Assembly: GCA_947453525.1 (NCBI GenBank)
Contig: CANGHD010000021.1
Location: forward strand, 1-34,617
Reading direction: 5' to 3'
Source: Paracoccaceae bacterium
GTDB taxonomy: Bacteria; Pseudomonadota; Alphaproteobacteria; Rhodobacterales; Rhodobacteraceae
DNA length: 34,617 bases
The stretch's first letter is position 1. Each line of letters starts with the position of its first letter. Below the pieces are notes generated by a model. The model worked only from the letters and a program-made list of their open reading frames with translations. It made no database searches and was not told the origin of the DNA. A program made the translations under genes and the position numbers. Of the stretch, positions 1-8,322 are shown in pieces.

Positions 1-17
1 CCCCCCCCCCCCCCCCC
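1..17. other. 17-base poly-C run at window edge
   Basis: The first 17 bases are all C. On the minus strand this is a G run directly after an ATG (bases 19-17) that sits 18 nt downstream of the glgC stop, with a weak GGA-type ribosome site. That ATG could be the start of the next gene of the operon, classically glgA, but a run of glycines is not a credible GlgA N-terminus. The run is more likely a homopolymer artefact at a contig end. Confidence 0.5.
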
Positions 18-37
18 ATCTCGGGTTCCGCACAGGC

Positions 38-1309
38 TTACCCCAGCTTGGCCGCCCGCGCATCCAGCATATCCTGCGTGATCAGCACGATGCCGCCTTC
101 GCTGCGGCGGAACCACTTGGCGTCCTCCTTCGGGTCAGTGCCCACGATCAGCCCCTCCGGGATCACCACGCCCCGGTCAATCACGCAATTCTTCAGGCTG
201 GCTCGGCGATGCACCGTCACGTAGGGCAAGACCACCGCATATTCGAGGCTGGAATAGCTGTGCGTCCGCACGCCGGTGAACAGCAGGGAATTGGCGACCT
301 CCGAGCCCGACACGATGCAATCGCCCGATACCAGCGACGACACGGCCATCCCGCGCCGGCCCTCCTCGTTGTGGATGAACTTGGCTGGCGGCACGCTTTC
401 GGCATAGGTCCAGATCGGCCAGGCGTTGTCGTAAAGGTCCAGCTTCGGCACGAAGTCGGTCAGGTCGATATTGGCCTGCCAGAAGGCGTCGATCGTCCCC
501 ACGTCGCGCCAATAGGGCTCGGTCTCCAGCCCCGACTTCACGCAAGAATCCGAGAACTTGTGCGCCATGGCCCGACCGCCCTGCACGATCGCCGGGATCA
601 GGTCCATGCCGAAATCGTGTTGGCTGTTGCTGTCCGCCATGTCGCGCAGCAGAAGGTCGCGCAGGAACTTCCAGTCGAAGACATAGATGCCCATCGAGGC
701 CAATGCGTGCAAGGGATCGCCCGGAATCGTCGGCGGGTCTTTCGGCTTTTCGAGGAACGAGGTGATCCGCATGTCGGCATCGACATGCATGACGCCAAAG
801 GCGGTGGCCTCCGCCTTGGGCACGGTGAGACAGCCGATCGTCACATCGGCCCCGGTCTCGACATGCTGCTGCAGCATGATCTCGTAGTCCATCTTGTAGA
901 TATGATCCCCGGCCAGCACGACCACGTATTTGATGTTGTAGCTGTCGATGATGTCGATGTTCTGCGCGACGGCATCGGCCGTGCCGCGATACCAGTTGGT
1001 CTCGTCCATCCGCTGGCTTGCGGGCAGGATGTCCAGATATTCATTCCGTTCGGCGCGCAGAAAGCCCCAACCGCGCTGCATGTGGCGGATCAGCGAATGC
1101 GCTTTGTACTGGGTGGCAATCGCCATCTTCCGGATGCCCGAATTCAGCGCGTTCGACAGCGCGAAGTCGATGATCCTGGTCTTGCCGCCGAAATAGACGG
1201 CCGGTTTGGCGCGGCGGTCCGTCAACTCCTTCAGGCGCGACCCGCGCCCTCCGGCCAGCACGAAGGCCATCGCCTGACTGGCAAGCCGCGCGTTGGGTTT
1301 AGGCTGCAT
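38..1309 (-). CDS. glgC: Glucose-1-phosphate adenylyltransferase
   Basis: Makes ADP-glucose and pyrophosphate from ATP and glucose-1-phosphate, the committed step of bacterial glycogen synthesis in the cytoplasm. The 423 aa protein is close to the usual 420-430 aa. The nucleotidyltransferase signature [13 protein letters not shown] lies at about residues 18-30, followed by AKPAVYFGG and the FLEKP sugar-phosphate motif near residue 185; the C-terminal third is the left-handed beta-helix seen in the family. The ATG is preceded by GGGAGG at good spacing. It is the last complete gene of a leftward glgP-glgB-glgC cluster, 39 nt after glgB. The family is allosterically controlled by glycolytic intermediates; the effector specificity cannot be read here. 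Confidence 0.97.
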   Translation of the reverse strand: MQPKPNARLASQAMAFVLAGGRGSRLKELTDRRAKPAVYFGGKTRIIDFALSNALNSGIRKMAIATQYKAHSLIRHMQRGWGFLRAERNEYLDILPASQRMDETNWYRGTADAVAQNIDIIDSYNIKYVVVLAGDHIYKMDYEIMLQQHVETGADVTIGCLTVPKAEATAFGVMHVDADMRITSFLEKPKDPPTIPGDPLHALASMGIYVFDWKFLRDLLLRDMADSNSQHDFGMDLIPAIVQGGRAMAHKFSDSCVKSGLETEPYWRDVGTIDAFWQANIDLTDFVPKLDLYDNAWPIWTYAESVPPAKFIHNEEGRRGMAVSSLVSGDCIVSGSEVANSLLFTGVRTHSYSSLEYAVVLPYVTVHRRASLKNCVIDRGVVIPEGLIVGTDPKEDAKWFRRSEGGIVLITQDMLDARAAKLG

Positions 1310-1348
1310 ATCATCCTCCCGAGATGTGCGGTCTTTGCCGCTTTGAAT

Positions 1349-3532
1349 TCAGTTTTGCCGGAAATACAGGGTCGACAAAGGCGGTACGGTGACCATGGCA
1401 GATTGCTCCATCCCGTTCCATGGTTCCGCTTCGGCCAAAAGTCCGCCCAAATTGCCACGATTTTCGCCACCATAAAGTGCCGAATCGGTGTTGAGAATTT
1501 CACGCCATGCACCTCGGGCAGGCAAGCCCAGCCGCATCTGCCGCTCCACCGGCGTCATGTTGCAAACCATCACAACCGCAGCGTCGCCCGGCTTGCCCTT
1601 GCGCACCCAGGAATAGGTCGAGCCTTCGGCATCGTTGCCGTCGATCCACTGGAACCCGTCAGGCCGCGCGTCGTTCACGTACAGCGCGGGGTTGTCGCGG
1701 TAGACCCGGTTGAGGTCACGGACGAGGCTCTGCACGCCCTTGTGCGCGGCAATCTCCAACTGATGCCAGTCAAGGCTTTGCTTGTGGTTCCACTCGGCCC
1801 CTTGCGCGAATTCCTGACCCATGAACAGAAGCTTCTTGCCCGGATGCGCCCACATGAAACCGTAATAGGCGCGCAGGTTGGCGAACTTCTCGGCCCCCTG
1901 CCCCGGCATCTTGGACAGCATGGACCCCTTGCCGTGCACCACTTCGTCATGGCTGATCGGCAGGATGTAGTTTTCCGACCACGCATAGACCAAGCCAAAG
2001 GTCATCTGATGGTGGTGATACTTCCGGTAGATCGGGTCTTTCTGCATGTAGGACAGGGTGTCGTTCATCCAGCCCATGTTCCACTTGAAGCCAAAGCCAA
2101 GACCGCCGCCATCGACGGGCCGCGACACGCCCGGGAACGCGGTCGACTCCTCCGCCACCGTCATGATCCCCGGCACCTCGCCATAAGCGATGACATTGGT
2201 GCGCTGCAGAACCGAGATCGCCTCGTAATTCTCCCGCCCGCCGTCCTTGTTGGGCACCCATTGGCCTTCCGAGCGGCTGTAGTCGCGGTAGAGCATCGAG
2301 GCCACCGCATCGACGCGCAAGCCGTCGATGTGATATTCCTCCAGCCAATACAAGGCGTTGGAGATCAGGTAATTGGAAACCTCGATCCGGCCGTAGTTGT
2401 AGATCAGCGTGTTCCAGTCCTGATGGAAGCCCTCGCGCGGGTCTTGATGTTCATACAAGGCCGTGCCGTCAAACTGCCCCAGACCATGCGCATCGGTTGG
2501 GAAGTGGCCCGGCACCCAGTCGATCAGCACGCCAAGGCCCTTGTTATGTGCGGCTTCAATCAGCACGCGGAATTCCTGGGGGGTGCCGTGGCGGATGGTG
2601 GGGGCGAACATGCCGACCGGCTGGTAGCCCCATGACCCGTCGAAGGGATATTCGGAAACGGGCAGCATCTCGATATGGGTGAAGCCCATGTCGGCCACGT
2701 AGTCGACCAACTGCTCGGCCATTTCCAGATAAGACAGCATCCGGTTGCCCGGCGCACGCTTCCACGATCCCAGATGCACCTCATAGACCGAGATCGGGCT
2801 TTCGATGTTCTGCAAGGCCTGCCGCTTTGTCATCCAGTCGCCATCGCCCCAGACCCGGTGCGAGATATCCCGCACCACCGAGGCATTGGCCGGCGGATGT
2901 TCCGACCCGAAGCCGACCGGATCCGCCTTCAGCGGCAGCAAAGCGCCGTCATGCATCCGCAGTTCGTATTTGTAGCTGGCACCATCCTTCAGGCCGGGGA
3001 TGAAGATCTCCCACACACCCGTCGCCCCGCGCCGCCGCATCGGATTGCGCCGCCCGTCCCAGATATTGAAATCGCCGACAACGGACACCCGCTGCGCATT
3101 CGGCGCCCAGACGGCGAAATGCACGCCCGCGACACCTTCATGCGTGATCAGATGCGCGCCCAGCACCTGCCACATCCGCTTGTGCGTGCCCTCACCCAGC
3201 AGATATTCGTCCATCTCTCCCAGAACGGGGCCGAAACGGTAGGCATCTTCAAACTCCCACTCCGCCCCTTCGCTGGTGGCGCGGAAGCGGTAGTCGACCT
3301 TCTTTGTCAGCGTGACCTGAAACAGCCCCGGAAACCCCGCCACTGCCGTGCAGTCCACCGGCTTCGCGCCTTTGCCCGCCGGCACCAGCGACAGCTTGGC
3401 CGCCCCCGGCACGAAGACCGTCACCACCCAGTCCTTGCCCTTGGGATGCGGACCCAGAACCGCAAAAGGATCGCCATGACGCCCCTCTACAATCGCCTGT
3501 GCTGCACCAGAATCGATGGAGAGGGTCGTCAT
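1349..3532 (-). CDS. glgB: 1,4-alpha-glucan branching enzyme
   Basis: Introduces alpha-1,6 branches into glycogen by cutting and transferring alpha-1,4 chains. It is a GH13 enzyme with an N-terminal early-set domain, a CBM48-like domain (VHFAVWAPNAQRVSVVGDFN) and a catalytic barrel. Catalytic landmarks are DGLRVDAVASML (nucleophile Asp), VAEEST (acid/base Glu) and SHDEVVHGKGS. The ORF track begins upstream at 3673, but I choose the ATG at 3532 (MTTLSID), which follows an AAAGGA ribosome site and gives 727 aa, nearly the same as the 728 aa E. coli enzyme; the extra 47 residues look like untranslated leader. It starts 32 nt after the glgP stop and is probably co-transcribed with it. Confidence 0.96.
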   Translation of the reverse strand: MTTLSIDSGAAQAIVEGRHGDPFAVLGPHPKGKDWVVTVFVPGAAKLSLVPAGKGAKPVDCTAVAGFPGLFQVTLTKKVDYRFRATSEGAEWEFEDAYRFGPVLGEMDEYLLGEGTHKRMWQVLGAHLITHEGVAGVHFAVWAPNAQRVSVVGDFNIWDGRRNPMRRRGATGVWEIFIPGLKDGASYKYELRMHDGALLPLKADPVGFGSEHPPANASVVRDISHRVWGDGDWMTKRQALQNIESPISVYEVHLGSWKRAPGNRMLSYLEMAEQLVDYVADMGFTHIEMLPVSEYPFDGSWGYQPVGMFAPTIRHGTPQEFRVLIEAAHNKGLGVLIDWVPGHFPTDAHGLGQFDGTALYEHQDPREGFHQDWNTLIYNYGRIEVSNYLISNALYWLEEYHIDGLRVDAVASMLYRDYSRSEGQWVPNKDGGRENYEAISVLQRTNVIAYGEVPGIMTVAEESTAFPGVSRPVDGGGLGFGFKWNMGWMNDTLSYMQKDPIYRKYHHHQMTFGLVYAWSENYILPISHDEVVHGKGSMLSKMPGQGAEKFANLRAYYGFMWAHPGKKLLFMGQEFAQGAEWNHKQSLDWHQLEIAAHKGVQSLVRDLNRVYRDNPALYVNDARPDGFQWIDGNDAEGSTYSWVRKGKPGDAAVVMVCNMTPVERQMRLGLPARGAWREILNTDSALYGGENRGNLGGLLAEAEPWNGMEQSAMVTVPPLSTLYFRQN

Positions 3533-3564
3533 GTCAGGCGTCCTTTCGTCTTGGCGGGCCCCCG

Positions 3565-5958
3565 TCACAAAGCGGACGGAATGTCCCAGATATCGCGCAT
3601 GTAGTTGCGGATCGTGCGATCCGAAGAAAAGAAGCCTGAGCGGGCGGTGTTCAAGGCCGCCATCTTGACCCAACGATCACGATCCGCAAAGGCCTTGTCC
3701 ACTTCTGCCTGAGCCGCATCATAAGCATCGAAATCCGCCGCCACGAGGAAATAATCGTGGTGCCAGACCCGATCGACCAAGCCATAGTAGCGGTCGGTCT
3801 GGCCCGGAGAGAAGCGGCCCTCGACGATCTGCTGCAAAACGACCTGAAGGGCCGGGCTCGCCTCGATCGCCTTGCGGGACTGTTCGGGGTCCTCGCGACG
3901 CTTGTTGGCCTGATCCGTGGTCATGCCGAACAGGAAGAAATTCTCGGCCCCGACCTCTTGCAGGATTTCGACGTTCGCCCCGTCCAGCGTGCCGATGGTC
4001 GGCGCGCCGTTGATCATGAACTTCATGTTGCCGGTGCCGGATGCCTCTTTCCCGGCGGTGGAAATCTGTTCCGACAGGTCAGCGGCGGGCACCAGATGCT
4101 CGGCCATTGAAACGTTGTAGTTGGCCGGATAGACGATCTTCAACAAATCACCCGTGACCGGATCGGCATTGATGGTTGCGGCCACGTCGTTGATCAGATG
4201 GATGATTTCCTTGGCCACGGCATAGCCGGGTGCGGATTTGCCGCCAAATATCTTGACGCGCGGCACGTGGTTTCCGCCGGGGTTTTCGCGCAGGCGGTTC
4301 CAGTGGGCGATCGTCTGCAGCACGTTTAGGAGCTGGCGCTTGTACTCATGGATGCGCTTGATCTGAATATCAAACAGCGCATCCGGCGAGACGGAGATGC
4401 CGCATTGCGACTTGATCCAGACCGCCAGCGCCACCTTGTTCGCCCGCTTGGCCCCGTCGAACGCGCTGCGGAACGACTTGGTTTCGATATGCGGCTCCAA
4501 CTCTTTCAGCCGGTCAAGGTTGTCTTCCCATCCGATCCCGATGGTCGAGGTGATCAGGCCCGACAGCGGTTGGTTGCACATCTTCAGCCAGCGGCGCGGC
4601 GTGACACCGTTGGTCTGGTTGATGATCCGGTCGGGGTGCAGCTTGTTCAGTTCCGGGAACAGCGAGGTCTTGACCAGTTCGGAATGCAGGGCCGAGACGC
4701 CGTTGACCTTGTGCGCCATGATGAAGGCCAGTTCGCCCATCCGGACTTCGTGGTGCTTGACGATGCCGACATAGTGGGGCCGCGACGGATAGGTGGCGCG
4801 ATGCCAACCGTCAATGCGCTCGACGATCTGCATGTGGCGCGGCAGGACGTTGCCGAAGGTATAGGTGGCCCACCGCTCCAGCGCTTCGGGCAACAGCGTG
4901 TGGTTGGTATAGCCCAGACAGCCGCGCGCGGTTTCCACGGCATCGCCGAACGGCATGCGGTGCACGTCGGTCAACAGCCGCACCAGTTCCGGACCTGCGA
5001 TGGCCGGGTGGGTGTCGTTCATCTGGATCGCCACGTATTTCGGCAGCGCGCGCAGATCGCCATGGGTGAACAGGAAGCGGCGCAGGATATCCTGCAAGGC
5101 GGCCGAGGTCAGGAAGAACTCCTGCTTCAGCCGCAACTCCTTGCCGGCATAGGTCGTATCATCGGGATACAGCACGCGGCTCAGCGTGCGCGCCAAAGCC
5201 TCGGGCTCAGCGGCGGCGGTATAGTCGCCGCGGTTGAAGCGTTCGAGATCGAACTGCGTCGTCGGACGCGCCGACCACAGCCGCAGCGTGTTGGCCCATT
5301 TGCCCTGCCAGCCAATCACCGGCGTGTCATAGGCCGAGGCATAGACGGTCTCCGCCGGGGTCCAGACTTCCTTGCCGTCACGGGTTTCCACGATGCCCTT
5401 GAAGGGCACGGTATAGACGCTTTCGGCCCGGTCAAATTCCCAGGCGTTGCGGTGGATCAGCCAGTCTTCCGGCGCTTCGGCCTGCTGGCCGTTGACGAAT
5501 CGCTGGCGGAACAGGCCGTGTTCATAGCGGATGCCATAGCCATAGGCCGGGCACCCCACGGTCGCCATTGATTCAATGAAACACGCCGCCAACCGCCCGA
5601 GGCCGCCATTGCCAAGCGCTGCGTCCGGCTCGTCCTCCACCAAGGTCCGGAAGTCTTGGCCAAAGCCTGCCATCACCTCGGTCGCGGTGTCGCGCAGGCC
5701 CAGATTGACGCAGGCATCCTCCAGAAGACGCCCGATCAGGAATTCCATCGAAAGGTAATAGACGCGCTTGCGATCCTCCGCCCAGGTCCGGCGGGTCGAG
5801 GCGAACCACGGGTCCACGATCCTTTCGCGGATCGCAAAGGACAAAGCCATGCGCCAGTCGAACACTGAAGCGTTGGGCGCATCCTTGCCCAGTGTCGAGG
5901 TCAGATGCCGCAACACATCGGCACGCAGGGTCTTGGGGGTGAGGCTCAGATCGTTCAC
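3565..5958 (-). CDS. glgP: Glycogen phosphorylase
   Basis: Releases glucose-1-phosphate from glycogen using phosphate and pyridoxal phosphate. Family signatures run the whole length: NGGLGRLAACFIESMAT, QMNDTHPA, NGVTPRRWL, KRIHEYKRQLLN, and EASGTGNMKFMINGA, which carries the PLP-binding lysine. The ORF track opens at 6030 with a TTG and no good ribosome site. Better candidates are GTG at 5970 or GTG at 5958; the latter has GGTGGA about 7 nt upstream and gives 797 aa, so I use it, but the start is uncertain. It is the first gene of the glycogen cluster. The pairing of a degradative enzyme with synthetic ones is common and implies turnover control mainly at enzyme level. Confidence 0.93.
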   Translation of the reverse strand: MNDLSLTPKTLRADVLRHLTSTLGKDAPNASVFDWRMALSFAIRERIVDPWFASTRRTWAEDRKRVYYLSMEFLIGRLLEDACVNLGLRDTATEVMAGFGQDFRTLVEDEPDAALGNGGLGRLAACFIESMATVGCPAYGYGIRYEHGLFRQRFVNGQQAEAPEDWLIHRNAWEFDRAESVYTVPFKGIVETRDGKEVWTPAETVYASAYDTPVIGWQGKWANTLRLWSARPTTQFDLERFNRGDYTAAAEPEALARTLSRVLYPDDTTYAGKELRLKQEFFLTSAALQDILRRFLFTHGDLRALPKYVAIQMNDTHPAIAGPELVRLLTDVHRMPFGDAVETARGCLGYTNHTLLPEALERWATYTFGNVLPRHMQIVERIDGWHRATYPSRPHYVGIVKHHEVRMGELAFIMAHKVNGVSALHSELVKTSLFPELNKLHPDRIINQTNGVTPRRWLKMCNQPLSGLITSTIGIGWEDNLDRLKELEPHIETKSFRSAFDGAKRANKVALAVWIKSQCGISVSPDALFDIQIKRIHEYKRQLLNVLQTIAHWNRLRENPGGNHVPRVKIFGGKSAPGYAVAKEIIHLINDVAATINADPVTGDLLKIVYPANYNVSMAEHLVPAADLSEQISTAGKEASGTGNMKFMINGAPTIGTLDGANVEILQEVGAENFFLFGMTTDQANKRREDPEQSRKAIEASPALQVVLQQIVEGRFSPGQTDRYYGLVDRVWHHDYFLVAADFDAYDAAQAEVDKAFADRDRWVKMAALNTARSGFFSSDRTIRNYMRDIWDIPSAL

Positions 5959-6460
5959 TGTCTTGTCCACCGCATTAACATCAATCAGCGTCAAGCCTAA
6001 CCGCCTCTGCGCCCCCGTCAAGGCACGCAAACGATCCGCGCGGATGATTCCATATCTTCAAACCGCTTTTTTTGTTATCGCAAACATTTGGGAAAGTCTT
6101 TCTTATTTGCACAATTTTCCAGCAATTTTGCATAGTCAAATCGCTTTGAGAGGGTGGGGGTCGCAGCGATCCTGGAAACAGTCTGACCACAGCACCCGAT
6201 GTCCTCAATCCAAAGCCGTCCGGCCCGCACAAACCCCGCTCCATCCGCACGCGTGTTCTGCCTGTCTTCTGGCAAAGCTCCACCATATCTGTCGCGCAGA
6301 TGTGAAGCGGGGGCCGGGTCCGGGCGGTGAAATCCCATTGCAGTCAGGGCTCAGGACAAATAAATATCCAATTCTTGACACGGTTTGGACCCGTTCGGGC
6401 CTCAGAACCGCGCCAACATTCAGAACGGCAGAACGCCGCAACCGGACGATGGAGCAGGAC
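5959..6460. other. Intergenic control region, glgP / small ORF
   Basis: About 500 bases without a convincing gene. Bases 6050-6140 are strikingly AT-rich for this genome and lie where the leftward glgP promoter should be. To the right is an isolated TTGACA (6375-6380) that could be a -35 element for the rightward small ORF, but I see no good -10 at the right distance. ORFs drawn through this stretch in the track are low-complexity and look spurious. Confidence 0.6.
6108..6139 (-). promoter_or_regulatory. Candidate glgP promoter with dyad symmetry
   Basis: On the minus strand TTGACT (6139-6134) is followed after 17 nt by AATTGT (6116-6111), a weak -35/-10 pair pointing at glgP. Overlaying the spacer and -10 is a 25-bp two-fold symmetric element of form TGCANAATT-N7-AATTNTGCA (6108-6132). 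A symmetric site over a promoter is what a dimeric repressor would use, but the half-sites are themselves palindromic AT-rich words, so chance is not excluded. The distance to the glgP start leaves a leader of roughly 150 nt. Confidence 0.35.
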
Positions 6461-6592
6461 ATGTCCTCGACACAGCAAAGCGGCACAGCACTGCCGCAAC
6501 CCCAGCAACAGGGTCAAACCAGCCCCGCGCCGCAACAAAGCGCAGGCACCCCCGCGCCCAAGCCCGTCATCCGCGACTGGGCTGCGATCTGA
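6461..6592 (+). CDS. Small Pro/Gln-rich hypothetical protein (43 aa)
   Basis: Not recognised. The ATG at 6461 has GGAG about 6 nt upstream, better than any other start in this frame. The 43-residue product is dominated by Q, P, S, T and A, has no hydrophobic segment or cysteine, and ends in a sharply different tail, PVIRDWAAI. Low-complexity linker plus a defined C-terminal tail suggests a docking peptide or degradation tag, but that is inference. The TfoX-domain gene follows 71 nt downstream in the same direction, with an imperfect hairpin around 6600-6619 between them. It could also be non-coding. Confidence 0.45.
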   Translation: MSSTQQSGTALPQPQQQGQTSPAPQQSAGTPAPKPVIRDWAAI

Positions 6593-6663
6593 GCCTGATC
6601 CGCCTCTTGGCAAGAGCGGGGGCCAGCCGCTAGGCTGACCTCCTGTATTTCCGGGGCCGCTCC

Positions 6664-6987
6664 ATGACTGCCATCTCTTCCATCCGCAACCTTGGACCGG
6701 CCAGCGAGGCCCAGTTCGCCACGGCGGGCATCACCAGTGCCGAAGAACTGCAGGAGATCGGCGCCGAAGAAGCCTATCGTCGCTGCCTCCTGACCGGCAC
6801 CGCACCGCATTTCATTGGCTATTACGTGCTGGTGATGGCGCTGCAGGGTCGCCCGTGGAACGACTGCAAGGGCGAAGAGAAGAAAGCCCTGCGTCTCCGC
6901 TTCGACGCGCTGGTGGCACAAACCCATGCAAAAGGCCGCTCCGAACTGGAAGCGGCCTTGGATTTTTTCGGGGTGGTCAAAGGCTGA
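6664..6987 (+). CDS. TfoX C-terminal-domain protein
   Basis: A 107 aa protein consisting essentially of the TfoX/Sxy C-terminal domain: a helix-hairpin-helix-like start (SIRNLGPASEAQFATAGITSAEEL) followed by a region with GYYVLVMALQGRPWND. The N-terminal TfoX domain present in the enterobacterial competence regulator is absent, so regulation of competence should not be assumed; stand-alone proteins of this kind are common in Alphaproteobacteria and of unknown role. The ribosome site is weak. The gene ends 3 nt from the convergent ndk stop, and an intrinsic-terminator hairpin lies inside its last 60 bases. Confidence 0.85.
   Translation: MTAISSIRNLGPASEAQFATAGITSAEELQEIGAEEAYRRCLLTGTAPHFIGYYVLVMALQGRPWNDCKGEEKKALRLRFDALVAQTHAKGRSELEAALDFFGVVKG
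6932..6968. terminator. Bidirectional intrinsic terminator inside a CDS end
   Basis: A perfect 9-bp stem AAGGCCGCT / AGCGGCCTT (6932-6940 and 6951-6959) with a 10-nt loop is followed on the plus strand by six T (6963-6968). Read on the minus strand the same stem is followed by TTTT, so it also suits the end of the ndk transcript about 30 nt past its stop. On the plus strand it lies before the TfoX-like stop codon, so translating ribosomes would have to disrupt it. Confidence 0.75.
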
Positions 6988-6990
6988 AGA

Positions 6991-7413
6991 TCAGCCGACC
7001 AGTTCAAGGCCCGAGAAGAAATAGGCGATCTCACGCGCCGCAGCTTCGGCCGAGTCAGAGCCGTGGACCGAGTTTTCGCCCTTGGACAAAGCGAAATCCT
7101 TGCGGATCGTGCCTTCGGCAGCAGCGGCCGGATCGGTGGCGCCCATGACTTCGCGGTTCTTCAGAATGGCGTTCTCGCCTTCCAGAACCTGCACGACGAC
7201 CGGTTCCGAGGCCATGAAGGCCACCAGTTCACCATAAAAGCCACGCCCCTTGTGCTCGGCATAGAACGCGCCCGCCTGCGCCGCGGTCAGGTGGATGCGC
7301 TTGGACGCTGCAACGCGCAGGCCAGCATCCTCGAACTTGGCAACGATCTTGCCGGTCAGGTTGCGACGGGTGGCATCGGGCTTGATGATGGAAAGCGTGC
7401 GTTCAGTGGCCAT
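6991..7413 (-). CDS. ndk: Nucleoside-diphosphate kinase
   Basis: Transfers the gamma-phosphate of ATP onto NDPs through a phosphohistidine, balancing NTP and dNTP pools. The 140 aa length is standard. Clear motifs are the N-terminal [11 protein letters not shown] and the active-site NSVHGSD with the catalytic histidine; [15 protein letters not shown] is the usual central segment. The ATG has GGAG about 8 nt upstream. It converges on the TfoX-like gene with a 3-nt gap and probably uses the hairpin inside that gene as its terminator. Confidence 0.97.
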   Translation of the reverse strand: MATERTLSIIKPDATRRNLTGKIVAKFEDAGLRVAASKRIHLTAAQAGAFYAEHKGRGFYGELVAFMASEPVVVQVLEGENAILKNREVMGATDPAAAAEGTIRKDFALSKGENSVHGSDSAEAAAREIAYFFSGLELVG

Positions 7414-7543
7414 GTCTTGACTCCAAAGGACAGGGCGCAGAACCTCTGTTCCGCGCCGGGAAGGATGGCCGCGCCTCTAGCATGGCGGCCCTTCCTTGAA
7501 AAGCAGCAATCCCGCGCGCAAGATCAGATTGCAGGAGGACCCT

Positions 7544-7978
7544 ATGAGCAAACCACCCTTCACCCTCGTCGGGCTGGACCATGTCGTCTTCCTCGTCGAT
7601 GACATGGCCCGCGCGATGACATTCTACGCCGAGGTGCTGGGGGCCGTCCCGGGTTACACCTACCCCGCGCTGGGGATGGAGCAGGTCTGGTGCGGCGCCG
7701 CCCTGATCGTGCTGTGGGACACGACCCATCCCGGTGCCGCCGGGGCGATCCCGCCCGTGGCCGGCGGCCGCAACGTCGACCATGTCTGCATCGCCACCTC
7801 GCCCTTCGCCCATGACGCCATGCGCGCCCATCTGGCGGCCCATGGCGTGACCATAGAGCGCGAGGCCATGCACGGCGGCGCACGGGGCATGGGCCACAGC
7901 TTCTACATCCGCGACCCCTTCGGCAACAAGCTGGAGATCAAGGGTCCCGCCGAATACCCGGACGGCCGCGCCGTCTGA
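7544..7978 (+). CDS. VOC-family (glyoxalase-like) protein
   Basis: A single-domain vicinal-oxygen-chelate protein of 144 aa. It opens with LVGLDHVVFLVDDMARAMTFYAEVLG, the typical first beta-alpha-beta-beta unit with a metal-ligand histidine in LDHV, and closes with FYIRDPFGNKLEIKG, carrying the second-unit glutamate ligand. VOC proteins include glyoxalase I, fosfomycin-resistance enzymes and extradiol dioxygenases; this short form is usually annotated only as VOC family, and substrate cannot be inferred. The start at 7544 follows a near-perfect AGGAGG ribosome site, so the 16 extra residues of the ORF track are leader. It is divergent from ndk. Confidence 0.9.
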   Translation: MSKPPFTLVGLDHVVFLVDDMARAMTFYAEVLGAVPGYTYPALGMEQVWCGAALIVLWDTTHPGAAGAIPPVAGGRNVDHVCIATSPFAHDAMRAHLAAHGVTIEREAMHGGARGMGHSFYIRDPFGNKLEIKGPAEYPDGRAV

Positions 7979-8322
7979 CATCTCGGGTAACATGGGCATA
8001 TTGCCCATCCCACCCAGCCCCACTCTATAGCCCTCTGCCACAGCCGCAACCCATCTGCCCCCGCCGTCCGCCTTCGCCCCCCATGCGCAAACTTTGCGCC
8101 AGGCTCGGCATCGGACATCCTCCGTTTCCGGATCGTCCGAGGCGGTGTCGTACGACCCAAGCGCACTGGGCAAAGAGGCGCTTCCTTCCTCTCGCTCTCT
8201 GCAGATATCCCGCAGGGAGGGGTCTGGAGAGGGGCGCGACGTCCCTCCCCAGCCGGGGCCGCCGCGCGCTTTCCCGCCCTTCCCGCTTGACCGCAGCCTC
8301 AAGGTCAGGCAAGGCCCTCCCC
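7979..8322. other. Intergenic region before the ABC-F gene
   Basis: 344 bases between the VOC and ABC-F genes. A 7-bp hairpin ATGGGCA-TAT-TGCCCAT (7992-8008) follows the VOC stop but has no T tract. The rest is GC-rich with several long shadow ORFs that I do not believe. I see no promoter I would defend and no recognisable RNA. Some ABC-F genes have attenuator leaders, but nothing here shows one clearly. Confidence 0.5.

Noticed and set aside
209-2635. 808 aa plus-strand ORF
   Set aside because: It is the antisense shadow of glgC and glgB; His/Arg/Gln-rich composition with no family motif.
7403-8302. 299 aa minus-strand ORF across the VOC gene and the following gap
   Set aside because: No ribosome site or motif, covers the VOC gene in antisense, and has the composition of a shadow frame.
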